DNA of 64,000 nt, taken from NCBI GenBank assembly GCA_026119855.1, contig JAOWBW010000006.1, positions 2,046,001 to 2,110,000 of the forward strand. Reading direction: 5' to 3'. Positions 1-11,290 of the stretch are shown here, one piece after another (positions within the stretch are counted from its first letter, which is position 1; every line of letters begins with the position of its first letter). Position numbers and translations under genes: made by a program. This DNA comes from Campanula takesimana (lineage: Eukaryota > Streptophyta > Magnoliopsida > Asterales > Campanulaceae). Below the pieces are notes generated by a model, which saw nothing but the letters and a program-made list of their open reading frames with translations, was not told the DNA's origin and did not search any database.

Positions 1-624
1 ATGGTTTAAACCAGCCATACGGCTAGTTTGGCCATGGAGCACTTTTTTCCAGTTTTACCCCTTTTTGTTAAACTGATTGCAAAATAACACTTTTCTGTTA
101 AATAATTAACCAGCTTTGTTAAAAGTCAGTTTCTCCCATTTTTGAAAACACACACACACACATGCACTTTGTTAACTAACGATTAGGGAGACTCGGCCCT
201 ATCCGAGGTGACTTGGGTGACGTAAAACTCTTCCCAAGGCGTAACCTGACCTCCAAACTAATAGAATCTCTAACCTTTCCATTTGTTGGGTTAAATAATT
301 AACAAATGTGGCGACTCCGTTATGTTTTGTGTGATAACCGTGTTTGGTTTTTCGCCCTTCGAAACGCTCCCATCGTTTCATTCGTCACGGGGTGGGATCC
401 TTACAATATGGGACCGCGAGAAGGTCTATATACTAGTGTGACGATTCCACTATTTTTCTAGAAACCCCAAAAGGACTACGTCCTTCCGACTTTTGTAAAT
501 AAAAGAAAGAGTCATTTTTCTTTATGTGGTTGAGTCTTTTTGCTTGTTTCTGGGTTAAATTATTTTACCCAAAAGGTATTTGTGGGGCTAACCTAAGATC
601 AACCGTGTTCTTCAAATAGGTCTA
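1..624 (+). other. 5' leader of element A, first ~390 bp LTR-like
   Basis: No coding sequence. From about 400 to 624 the sequence matches the gag-proximal leaders of A' (48738 upward) and B (33851 upward), including the phrase around a 'tatatactagtgtgac' block. Positions 1-390 do not match those leaders. They contain AGCCATACGGCT (13-24), a one-base variant of the palindrome in the LTRs of C, and TGGCGACTCCG (309-319), the first 11 nt of a tRNA-Arg primer site. This may be an LTR remnant of a C-like family captured in the leader. A short CA run lies near 150. Confidence 0.4.
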
Positions 625-1635
625 ATGGCTTCCGACAGCAACAACAACGGTGACAATCTTTCCCGATCCAATGAGGATATAGCCAACATGATCAAAGCAC
701 TGAAAGGACAAATTGATGCACTCGCTGAGAATGCCCGACGCAAGGATGATTTGTGGCAAGCCCATCTCAAGCATGAGAAAAAGGCTCATAAGAAATAACT
801 TGCTAAACTCAAGGACCAATTGAAAGAGCTCACAAATGAAGGAAAAATGGTCCAAAGCATTGATAACAGTTTGGTCAACAATCTCATGGCATACATTGAC
901 CAATGTTTTGGTGGGCTAAATTTGAACAAAGGTCCAAGCTACGATCTCCATCATGCTTATCTTCTCATGAATACTATAGTGGCCCTTCCCGAGAAATTCA
1001 AGATGCCTGACATTGGCAAGTTCAAGGGAAACTCTTGTCCCGATGCTCACATCGACTCCTACATTTGGGCCATGCTACTGAAGAAAGTGTATCCTCAAAT
1101 AATGGCACAATGCTTCCTACTTACTCTTGATGGGGTCGCAAAAAATTGGTATATGGGTCTCCCGGTTTCCACCTGCCTCAATTGGGATGACGCCATGCTT
1201 GCCTTTAAGTCACAATATGAAGGCAGTTATATGCACCGTCCCACAAAGAAAGAATTGGAGAACACCATGCAAAAGAGCAATGAATCATTTGGGGACTTTT
1301 CTCGCCGTTGGAATGACAAGTTAGTCGAGATTGTGGATAGGCCCTCAATGAAGGAACAAATGGAAATCTTCTTGAAGTGCTTGAATATGGACTACCGAGC
1401 TCATCTTAGTAGGGCCTTTTATCTGGATTTCGCACATATGTATGATGCGGGGATCAGAATTGACAACTTGCTCTGTGAAATAACCGTGGAATCCTTTGAG
1501 ACAAGCTCCGACACCGAAGGGGTCCCGGATAGTTCAAGCAGCGACATGGAAGGTTACAACAGTTTTGAGGACTACAATGATGGGGAGAACGACAAGGATG
1601 ACGACAGCAATCTCCGTTTCTCTTTCTCTACCTAG
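625..1635 (+). pseudogene. gag: gag of element A, one in-frame stop
   Basis: This encodes a Ty3/gypsy capsid protein, which would assemble the cytoplasmic particle. The ATG at 625 is chosen because its first residues (MAS-NNN) match the gag start of A'. The frame is open to 1635 (336 codons) except for TAA at 796-798, codon 58, inside a charged coiled segment. The central part is a typical retrotransposon gag domain with the W-Y-x-G-L-P, R-P-T-K-K-E-L-E-N, R-R-W-N-D-K and F-L-K-C-L blocks, also seen in B. The last ~45 residues are acidic and Ser-rich. The CX2HX4HX4C zinc knuckle present in B and A' is absent. No protease or polymerase follows. Confidence 0.85.
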
Positions 1636-2623
1636 TAATAGGAATAAAAAAAAAGTCAAAGTCCTCTAATGCGTGCATTAAGTTTTCTTCCTTCCAATTA
1701 ATGATTGAGTTGGTCTTCAATAAATAAAAGTCGTTCTTGTGCCCATACACTATTCCAAGTTGTTCTATCTAATTCTTGGCAAAATGATGAAAAGATGTCT
1801 AAACATATTTTTGGAATGAAGGCTATCACTTGAACGCCTAGTGGCTAAACATCTTGACGAAGGCGACAACATCAACGAAAAATCCAAGACATCAAGCAAG
1901 GTGGAACTACAACCATGGAGAAATATCAAGCAATGTTTCAAAGGGGGATTAAAAAAAAAAAACTCACTAGGTTGAACTCTCCAAAACAACCTAGGCAAAA
2001 GTTAGAGCACAAAAAAAAAATCCCCCTCAATCAAAGAAGTTCACAACAACATCATTCCTCCACCAACGAAGGACGAAGCAACAATTCATCTCGACGAAAG
2101 GAGCATCCACAAGAACTACGATGGCCTGAGCCTCTACACTAGAGGAACGTATGCAACCTTTGGGTCCGGTCTCATGCAAGAAAGAAGATATTTTTAGCCC
2201 TAGTGCGTTATGGTGATTGTCCTTCATCTCGAACTTGTCAAGACATCTTTGTACGAGTCATTTGCCAATGAATTAATTACCTCAAGACTGAACAACTTTC
2301 TTATAATTGGAATCACTTTACGTTCCTTATCGAGTCTAGGTGCTTCTTATCTTTCAGCGATACTCCCAGTTTTTTGCAATCAAATTGGGGCTTTCCTTCT
2401 CTTCTCTCTTAATGACTTACTTACCTTCGTGAGTCATTCAATAAATAAAAATACATGAAGTCAATACTAGGGGCTACTTCCTAGTTGAGTCAATGTCACT
2501 CATCATTAGTGACAAAAGGTCTCCACCGCAAAATCACATGTCTCTCATCCTAAGCTAGAGTCAATGCACATTTCCTCATTAATTGAGTAAAAAAAAAATG
2601 AAGACGCAAAAGAGATGCCCGTT
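1636..2623 (+). other. non-coding part of element A downstream of gag
   Basis: No supported ORF. Positions 2110-2620 match the reverse complement of A' around 47060-47600. The region ends at the insertion point of B; the bases 2619-2623 (CCGTT) are one TSD copy of B, the other being CCGCT after 36221. One copy of the stem-loop motif lies at 2113-2157. Confidence 0.7.
2113..2157 (+). other. Tat 3'-region stem-loop, copy 1 (element A)
   Basis: GAACTACG, spacer ending CCTGAG, inner stem CCTCT/AGAGG with loop ACACT, then AACGTATG. In the sense strand of A. The outer stem is imperfect here. See the finding on covariation. Confidence 0.6.
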
Positions 2624-3619
2624 TGTAGATACCCCGGGGGAGACCCACAGCTTGGCTAGAGCGGTGAATTATCCTAGGATGTCTATTCGTGTTTTAGATT
2701 GTAGAGTCGCCACCTATGTTTTAGAGGGACATAAGAAAAACCAAATATTTAGCTTAAGTTTGATTACAAAAACAGAGATTCTTGTTATGAGGTTCGGGGG
2801 TTAGGCTACAAGATGGGAAGTACTTAAACACCCATCTCGCCCAACTAAAGTTGGTCTTGCTTGTTCAAAGTCTACATAATTAAAATGTTCTTCATATTCT
2901 TAATAATGATAAAAGGGGGTTAAAAATGGGTATTTGGAATGTAGGGAGATAACTCATTGGCCAACTTCAATGGAATGAAGTGCCTTTGGTGTCATGTCCC
3001 AAAATGGTTTTGGGGTGATTGCACGTTTGATAAAATCAAAGAGAAGAAGGGAGATGAAGTACAGAAGGGAGAAAGAATAGTCTTTTACCTAGACTCAAAA
3101 TGACTTCAAGTACTTCTTGGGAGATTGCCTTTGGAAATGCCTTGAGAGTATTTTGTGTATAGTGTTCTTATGTTGCAAAAAGAAGGTCCTTCTAGAGAGT
3201 GTTAAAAAGAGTCCCTTGAAATGGTGGAGAAGAGGATTTTATATAGTTGTAAACAAGATGTTTTTGGTGCCAAAATGAAGTCACAAAGATCAGTTTCCCG
3301 GGCAAATCATGTAAAATGAGCAAGGGAGGGATTCTTGAACAGAATCTGTAACTGACGCCCAGGTGCGCACGCCTCCTGCCTTGGTGGTGGGACGCGCGCG
3401 CTTCTGACCCCTACAGGCGGAGGCGCGCGACTTCAAGATGGATTTTCTGACAGAATGGACTGGAAAGTCAGCCCTGTTATTCAGTTTAGTCTTTAGACTT
3501 AACAAAGTCAGTCATGAACTTAACGGAAGTAACACAAACTAACGAGAAACACTTAAAATAGGGGAAATACAAGATCAACCATGCAATCAGGGTGAGCGTT
3601 CCAAGGCGGGGTGTCTACA
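2624..3619 (-). repeat. 3' LTR of element B
   Basis: 996 bp, starting TGTAGATACC and ending GTGTCTACA on the + strand. It matches 35232-36221, with about one difference per 20-25 bases in the first 200 bp compared by eye. It contains a GC-rich block (3355-3432) with GCGCGCGC-type words, and AGAGTCGCCA at 2703-2712, a copy of the primer-site start on the minus strand. Confidence 0.93.
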
Positions 3620-3632
3620 GAGCCCCTCGGCG
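3620..3632 (-). promoter_or_regulatory. polypurine tract of element B
   Basis: On the minus strand a purine-rich CGAGGGGCTC stretch directly abuts the TGTAGACACC start of the 3' LTR. The same block precedes the 3' LTRs of A (39258-39267), A' (43838-43848) and C (23432-23442), supporting plus-strand priming at this site. Confidence 0.7.
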
Positions 3633-3839
3633 ATGTGGATTGCAAGGCAAAATGCGTCGATGAAAGAAAGAACATCCGCCGAGGACATCACCAAGAAAAA
3701 ACAAAGACTCGATGAAAACAAGGATTTTGAAATTACGAGAGATAGAGGTGCGCTTCCTGTGTAAGCGACTTTTACTGATAGAAGACTGGTGGGACCCGAG
3801 AATCCGTCTGTTGATGGTGGGATCCGAGGATCCGACTGC

Positions 3840-4205
3840 CGCATTTAACGTCTAGAGAAGACCTAGCGAGATCCGAGGATCCGTCTGAGATCCGAGGATC
3901 TGTCTGCCGCATTTAAAGTCTAGAGAAGACCTGGCGAGATTCGAGGATCCGTCTGCTGCATTTAAAGTCTAGAGAAGACCTGGAGAGATCCGAGGATCCG
4001 TCTGCCGCATTTAAATCCTAGAGAAGACCTGGCGATATCCGAGGATCCGTCTGCTGCATTTAAAGTCTAGAGAAGACCTGGGAAGATCCGAGAATCCGTC
4101 TGCCGTATTTAAAGTCTAGAGAAGACCTAGTGAGATCCGAGGATCCGTCTGCTGCATTTAAAGCCTAGAGAAGACCTAGCGAGATCCGAGAATCTGTCTG
4201 CCGAA
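3840..4205 (-). repeat. ~49-bp tandem array near the 3' LTR of B
   Basis: About seven head-to-tail units built from GATCCGAGGATCCGTCTG, a CTGCATTTAAAG-like part and TCTAGAGAAGACCTGG. It lies between the antisense ORF and the 3' LTR. Positions 4206-4847 hold no supported gene; a GC-rich block with GCGCGCGC words lies at 4648-4700. Confidence 0.9.
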
Positions 4206-4847
4206 GAATGTGAGTTTGTTGAGTAGAGGTGGTGATTTCAATGGTTCACCATGGACCAAATTAATCCTTGAAGTTGTATGCTATCCGGAGCTACACTTTC
4301 TGTTGACTTTGTGGGGTGTGGGCACAGTTGCCTGCAGACCATCAAGAAAATTTTTCCTTTTAAAGAGGAAAATGTCGAGATTGACTTTGACTGAAAAGAA
4401 AGACACACCCTAATTTTAGTGGGAGTTTTCTATTCTATTTTGATTTAGACATGCCTTAGGGGTGGACTAAATTAATGTGTGCCCAACTGTGTATTCGAGG
4501 GTGGAAATTGTTGTGGCTTTGATGAAGAATATTGATTCTGCTGCTTTTGGGAGTGCGTGGACTTTGTTCTTGCATGATTTCTTCTTTTGACAAGGACCGG
4601 TTGAGGCACTTCTGAAACGGGGGGCGGGCACCCCGGCTAGTGACTGTAGAACGCGCGCGCTTCCCAAGTGGGTGGTGGAAGGCGCGCGCTTCTGAGAAGC
4701 GAATTATGGGGCTTGACATTTGATGACCAAAAGATCCCCAACAGCTATAATATCAGCCTCTTTTCGAAGCTATTCTCCCAACAGCTATTTTTTGCCATCT
4801 TTGAACAACTTTTCCTTGCTCAATTTTGCTTGTAATCCATATTTTCC

Positions 4848-6236
4848 ATGGCTCCCAATTCCTTCGTCCTTGATACCAAAGTTGTTAGTGACTATGAGAA
4901 GGACTTGTCGACCTTCGTGTATTCTTTCAAGACTCATCCCAAGAAGGCCTTTATCAAATATTTTGGATACCGCATCCTCTTCACGCTACGGACGTTGAAA
5001 CCGGATTGGGATTTATTGAAGGCTGCAGCAGCCTTTTAGGATTGCGACAGTCACACTTTTAATTTTTCGGCAAATGAAATGGTGTCGACTGTTGATGACT
5101 TTGGTACCATTCTTGGCATGCCACTGGTGGGTCAGATTTCCGTCCCCAAATATCATCGGGGTGTGATTGACTCTTGGTCCGATTTGTTAAACCTCCCTGT
5201 CAGAGATGTGAGGAAGATGTTAGACGGCACCGTGGTTGACATACTGAGTTGCTGATGTTTTTCAGTTTGCATTCAGAGGACGCGACAGTTCAAGAGGAAT
5301 GCCATGGCAGTTTGCCTTTTTAGCGAGGTTCTGTTCGTGACACCCCTCGGGACTGCAGATGCGTAGTTGGCTGAGATTATCTTATAGGCAAAGGAGCAAC
5401 AGTTCATCATAATCCCTCTTATAGTGGGTGAGACTTTGCATGGTTTGGATGAGTTGCATCGGACATGCGAGATGCGCCGGCAAAGCCCCTTACTGCTGAC
5501 CATATGGCTTCGGGAGCACTTCAATATTTATTCTCCGGAGGGTGATCTTTCCCCTTTTGATGTTCATAGGAGGAAGCTGATGACTCGGGATTTATCTGAA
5601 GATGCTTGGAAAAAATTCTTTGCATCTCGAGGATCGGCTGACATTGAGTGGTGTCCCCCTTCTTGGGGGCTTCGTCCTTTCGTGGAATGGACTTTGGGTT
5701 TCGGGCATGTTGTCCTTCCCGGTTTCAAAGATTCCTCATTTTATCAGCCTGAGAGAGTTCTATGGCATTTTGGTCCTTAGCAGAATGTCCCTTTTCCTAG
5801 GAGCGGGGTGCTCCGTCTAGTCTCGTACATGGGTCTGGACTTTTCGAGGGAACTCCAGTTGGCTTGGGGCGGTGACCGTCATCGGTGGGCTTCCGTCCCT
5901 ACTCATCGGGGTAGTATCTTTCTTTCCGAGAGTTACTTGGATCTGTTCGGCACCCTCTACCGTGGTATCGCTTGGGTTGACATGCTTTGAGCTGAGTTGC
6001 TAGGGAATGACTTTGAGGCTAGTAGTGCTTTGAGGTATAAGGAAGCTGCTGCTGATTCGAACAATATTTTGAGTGACCCTTTTGGAACTCCTTTGGACAA
6101 TTTTTATGCTCGGAGGCGTCTTGCTGCGCAGAAGGTTTCGGTCCATCTCAGCGTTCCTAGGCCTCCCAGGAAGAGTAAGATTGAGAGCCGTTCGGGTGGC
6201 CCTTCGAAGGCTAAGAAGAAATTAGACTTTTCCTAG
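4848..6236 (+). pseudogene. plant mobile domain (PMD) ORF, antisense to element B
   Basis: One frame is readable from ATG 4848 to TAG 6236 (about 462 codons) with no frameshift seen but six in-frame stops: 5037, 5253, 5364, 5385, 5778 and 5988 (all TAG or TGA). The translated stretches resemble the plant mobile (aminotransferase-like) domain: a D-x-x-S-H-T-F motif right after the first stop, the E-M-x-x-T-x-x-D-F-x-x-I-L-G-M-P block, a W-L-R-E-H-F block and a Lys/Arg-rich C-terminus. The stop at 5037 sits where PMD proteins usually carry Trp. The ORF runs opposite to gag-pol, between integrase and the 3' LTR, where some Tat elements carry extra ORFs. PMD proteins are also host nuclear proteins (MAIN/MAIL family), so a captured host-derived gene is possible. 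The domain call rests on motif recognition only. Confidence 0.7.
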
Positions 6237-6718
6237 TACCCCAAGATTGCAATTAACTAGACCACTTGTTAGGATTTAATGTTTTAATATCTTTTATTGC
6301 TCAACATTATCCGCTGTAATGGCCAAAATGTTTCAAGGAATGAATAAAAATTGTATTTTGTTATGACATGATTGGGTAAAAATTATTGTGTTAGACCGCA
6401 CCCGAAGGTTGCCTACGTTCCTCTCGTAGAGAGGCTCAGGTCTCCGTAGTTCAAACAAATAAAGGCCATTTTTATTTTTATTTTTTTGTGTGCACCCTGT
6501 TTTTTACCTAGACCGCCCTTTCGGGTTTTCAATCTAGCGGGCTTCTTTTTTGCACTTGCTCTAATTTTTGCCTAGTCCGCCCTTGTGGGTTTTCAACCTA
6601 GCGAGCATTTTTTTTATGGTCCTCATTTGTTAAACGTAGAACTTCTTGAGCTTGTCGAGGTTGACCTCCTTTGGTAATTGATCACCATCCAAGTCTACGA
6701 ATCAAATTGCACCGCCGC
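6237..6718. other. non-coding spacer between the PMD ORF and integrase
   Basis: No ORF. It contains one stem-loop copy (6411-6452) and two diverged repeats of a block reading TAG(A/T)CCGCCC...GGGTTTTCAA(T/C)CTAGCG (about 6510-6545 and 6570-6605). That block also occurs in A (36222-36260) and A' (47015-47050), marking a shared 3' region. Confidence 0.6.
6411..6452 (-). other. Tat 3'-region stem-loop, copy 2 (element B)
   Basis: Minus-strand sense. Outer stem CTACG/CGTAG; spacer ending CCTGAG; perfect 6-bp inner stem CCTCTC/GAGAGG with loop TAC. Confidence 0.7.
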
Positions 6719-8280
6719 TTAGTATCTTCTTGTCCACGTACGGACCGATCCATCGAGATACCATTTCCCAAGGGGATTCATGGCATTGGGAGGATGTTGT
6801 CTTAAGACCAAGTCTCCCACTTTGATGTTTCGGGGCTTCACCTTTTGGTTGAAATCCCTTGCCATTCTCTGTTGATAAGCCCTTGTGAGCTCAAATGCTC
6901 TTAACCTCTTTTTATCGAGTAGGGCTAGTTGCTCATATCGACTTTGCATCCAATCAACCTCGTTGACTTGGTTCTCAAGTAAAATCCATAGAGAGGGAAC
7001 TTCGAGTTTGACTGGGAGCACGGCTTTGGAACCATAAACCAATAAGTATGGGGTCTCTCCCGTGGCTGACCGGATTGATGTGCGGTAGCCCCATAATGCT
7101 AGTGGTAACTTTTCAGGCCAATCCCTTCCTGTTGAAGTCATTTTCCGTATGATGACCTCAATCGTCTTGTTCGCTGCTTCGACCGCTCCATTGACTTGGG
7201 GGCGGTACGGGGATGACTTGTGCTTGGTAATTTTGTAGTTAACCAAAAGTGCATCCATTTGCTTCTCAAAGTGTGAACCATTGTTGGAGATAATCTCATG
7301 AGGAATACCATATCGGCACATGATGTTGTTCTTCACGAATTCGGCCACTTTCTTGGCGTTGAGAACTTGGTAAGCTTGTGCTTCGACCCATTTTGTGAAA
7401 TAATCCACGGCCACTAGAATGAATGACTGTCTGTTGCTTCCCGTATGATGGACATTGCCGATGATGTCTATGCCCCATCAAGAAAATGGCCACGGTGTAG
7501 TCATGTTGTACAGTTGTGACGGTGGAGCATGTTGTAAATTGGCATGGAACTGGCACTTGGCGCACTTCTTGACTTTCTCGATGAAGTCTCTTTCCATGGT
7601 AGTCCAATAGTAGCCAATACGGAGTATCTTCTTGGCTAACATAATCCCATTCATGTGGGGTCCACACTCGCCTTCGTGGACTTTATGCATTATCTCTTGA
7701 GCTTCGGTCTCATTTTCACATAAGAGATTGATCCCCTGATGATGTCTCTTGTATACTCGGTTCCCAATCAACACATATCTTGCGGTTAGCTTTTGTAATG
7801 CTATTCGATATTTCTGATTGATGTTCTCGGGGAGAGTGCCATTGTTGAGGAAGTTCATGATGTCTGTGTACCACGGGGGCTTGTTTGGACTTCATTGATC
7901 TCAATCCTCATGCAGTATGCCGGGCTAGTCCTTCTTGAAATTTTGAAGGGCTTCACCATCCTTCCCTTGGGCATTTCAACTAGTGAGGCTATAGTAGCCA
8001 AAGCATCAGGAAAGCGGTTCTTGTCTCTGGGCAAATAATTGAACGTGATGTCCTGAAACTGTTCAACCAATTCCTCAGGGTGTTGACCATACTGTTGGAG
8101 GGTCAGGTCTTGGATTCGCCATTTACTGATGTCTGGTTGATAAGGAATAGGGAGTCACCAAATACTTCTAGGTCTGTGACATTCCTTTCTAAGGCCGTTT
8201 CTAGCCCCGCTATACATGCCTCATATTCAGCAATGTTGTTGGTAGTTCAAATTCAAGACGGATTGCAATTGGAGTGTAGA
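6719..8280 (-). pseudogene. pol: integrase and end of RNase H of element B
   Basis: Integrase inserts the element cDNA into the genome. In sense order: RNase H tail (8280-7855), then the integrase zinc region with H...H and C-A-K-C (about 7700-7550), then the catalytic core. The first Asp lies in G-I-D-I-I-G just after an in-frame TGA (7478-7480). The second acidic position reads S-N-N-G instead of the usual S-D-N-G (AAC at 7283-7285). The Glu is kept in N-G-A-V-E. The C-terminal K-V-G-D-L-V-L block is present and the ORF ends at 6719. A one-base shift near 8240 breaks the RNase H frame. Inactive as read. Confidence 0.9.
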
Positions 8281-11200
8281 TGTAACGACCCGAAAACCCG
8301 CCTCAATTTTGTGGTAATAAATATTTAATTATTTATTTATTTCTTATTTATTTATTTAAATTATTTATTTATTTAAATAATTATGTGTGCATTTTGTGTT
8401 TCATAATATTTTATGCCTAGCATTTAATTGGTTAATTGTGCTGTGTGGAGTGTTGGGTCTTAGTTGTTAGTGGGGAGTATAAGATTATTGTGTAAGTGTG
8501 TAGGGGAGGGGGTCTATGTGTAAATTCCTTAATTCCTCCTACTTACTCCCTCTTTTCCCCTCTCCTCCCTCATTTCTCCCTCACTTCTCTCTCTCTCCAG
8601 CACACACTCCTTTTCTCTCTCTCTCCTCCATTTGTTGAAGGTAAGAAAGCTCTCCCCTTCTCTCTTCTTTTTAGTCATCTTCCTTTCTTCTTTTCTTATT
8701 TCTCATTTTATGAAAATGCTTAGATCGTTGAGGTGGTCGTTTGGAGCCAAGAAAATCTTGATTTGGAGAACTTTGATTTCGGGCCAAGTAAGTTACTTCC
8801 CCCCCCCCCCATTTATGTTAAAAATGTTCATCTTTAACTCCCTTGGTGCTATAGTTGATATATATGTCCTCTTTGTTTGATTGGGAACTTATTTGCAAAT
8901 TATCCATTTTTGTGAAATTTGGGTATTTGGATCTTCCTTTGGTTTGGGTTGTTTAAATGTTGCTAGATGAGTTGTTTTAGGCTTAGAAGTTGTTTTGGCA
9001 CTTGGGTAAACTAGTTGGGAGTGTTGGTGTTGATTGGGGATGAAGTGGTGAATTTTGGGGTTGAAATTCGGGTAGATGAACCCAGGAAGAATTCTGGGTT
9101 TGCTGATTTTGGTTGGAGGCGCGGGCATCCTATTGGGGTGAGGCACGCGCACCCCTCCATCTCACCTTGTGCATTTTTCTTCTGTTTATAGGAGGCGCGC
9201 GCACCCTATGTGTGGGAGGCGCGCGCACCCTTTGTATCCCTGTTGGTGCCTTTCTTTCTGATTAAGGGAGGCGCGCGCACCTTGTTGGTGGGAGGTGCGC
9301 GCACCCCCTTCCTTTTTGTGAAAATTATTCGCTTCTGGTCCAATCTTTCGAGGGCCATAACTTCTTCGTCCGGACTCCGTTTTGGACGTGTTAACTATCG
9401 TTGGAAATCTATTTTCGAGTGCTATGAAATGGTCCTATTGGCCGCACGGTTCCAGATTAGAACGGTTGTCTTTTCGTTGAGGTTTAAGATCAAGGTCTAG
9501 TCTCGGTCTAGGTTCCGTAGTACTATTCTAGTTGACTTAGTTGGGCACCGTGGAACACTTTAGTAATTAAAATTGGTTCCTTTGTGAACAATGGTGTTAT
9601 GTAATTTGATCAAGTATTGTTTGGGAATGTTTGGGCATCTTATGATGTGTTCGTGATTATTCCAATCGAATTGATTTTCGAGTAAGACTTGGTCTAGGTT
9701 TTAGGCGATGTCCTATAGTACCTAGAGGGTTGTTATTGAACACCAAAGTGTAGGGTTTAGTCCGGTCGTGATCATGTTCTAATAAGATTAACCTTTTGGG
9801 TTCGTTTGGGGTGTTTAGAATTGGTTCGTTATGAACGGAGGTAAAGCGTGAATTGGAAATTGGGTACCTACAGTTTGATTAACCTTAAGATGTATTCATT
9901 CGGATTTCTTATTTGGAATTTTTGGTGTGTTGAGACGGTTGAGTTCATAGTCCTAGTATATCTTTATGAGTAAATGTTTAGGGTCATTTTGGTAATAGTC
10001 ATTGTGCCATTTGTGATCGACCGTTTGGGTTGTGCTCCTTATGAGTAACTTGTGGGTATCATCTTTGGAATGTATCTGGTATGGTTCCTTATTATGGAGT
10101 TATCGTGTTTTAATAATCATTGTTGTTGGGCTCTTTATGAGAAATTCCTTTTATCGTTGTTGTGCTCTTCATGAGAAACCCTTGTTATCATTGTTGTTAA
10201 ACTCTTCATGAGTAACCGTTGCATCTTTTATGGTGATTAATTGGTATGGTTCCCTACTTTGGAATCTTTGGTTGTTTATCAAGCTAGTATTTATTACTTA
10301 GCATTTACTTAAAAGTCCAGCTGGTATTTGTGTGTTTCGGGCGATGCGAAAGATTATAATGGCAATGAGCTGAGTCCATTATAATTCTTGACCATTGTTT
10401 TGCCCCATTATTACCCTCCTCCAGATTGGCCTTGGATGTGAGATGAGCTAGCCCCTTTGTGAGCATTATAGTTATTGGTTTTGGGCTTTGACTGTGTGTC
10501 ATCGTCCCCTTGTTGTTATTGGTTCCGGTACTGGGGTTTTCTCTTCAGCTATTATGCTACTACGAAGATGGTTTGATTGGTTGATTGATTGATTTGTCGG
10601 TTCTGACCGGGGTTCTCTTCAGCTGTTATGCTGCTATTGTTGATTTGTTGATCGGTTGAAGCTGCGCAGCGATTGTTCTATCAGTTTGGTGAAACCTTGG
10701 CTCGGTATCCTTTGTTACGTGTTTATTTCAGTCTTATGTGCTGCATGATGAGTTAGTCGTTATTTCCAACTGGTATGGGATAGTTGGCGATAGGGAGCTT
10801 TCTCATTTGTTGTTATGTGATTTACTTGTTCAGTTATATCGTTGATTTGCATGATATTATGCCATGTAGATGCATTTAGTAACTTACTGAGATTTTATCT
10901 CACCCCGTTTCTTGTTTCAAATTGTTTTTCCTTAACCCCCCCCCAGGAAAGCAAGTGGTATCGTTGAGGTCCGTTGTATCGGGAGTCTTCTGAGCAGGTT
11001 GATCGCCTTTGGGGGTAGTTGCTCTTCATAGCCTCTTTGTATATGGTTGAAAGGTCATGGTCGTTCAGGGTCATGTATTTACTGTGGTCCTTTGGGAATT
11101 TATATTATTAATAGTTGTTCTTGCTTCCGAGTTTGTTTCTAGTTTCCGAGTTATAATCTCGTTGAGGTATTGTTTGTTGGTATTGGTTTATAGTAGAATT

Positions 11201-11290
11201 CACGCGCCCGGTTTGGTATTTAGCATTTTTAGAGATGTTAATTATGTAAATTTTATATTTATGGATTTTTAGAAATTCCGGGGCGTGACA
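8281..11290 (+). repeat. 5' LTR of element D
   Basis: 3010 bp. It has a CT-rich stretch at 8530-8640, a C-run near 8805, a GC-rich direct-repeat block at 9117-9307, and a cluster of short repeats reading GCTCTTCATGAGAAAC or similar at 10120-10220. Small ORFs inside are duplicated in the 3' LTR and look like chance. Confidence 0.95.
9117..9307 (+). repeat. GC-rich GGAGGCGCGCGCACC repeats in the D 5' LTR
   Basis: Six copies, some mutated, of a roughly 15-bp word with the self-complementary core GCGCGC, spaced irregularly. The same block is present at 14300-14492 in the 3' LTR. Confidence 0.9.

Noticed and set aside
8496..8880. Open frames in the D 5' LTR, repeated at 13612-14065 in the 3' LTR
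   Set aside because: They follow LTR sequence, contain low-complexity CT-coded residues and have no family motif; their duplication is due to the LTRs.
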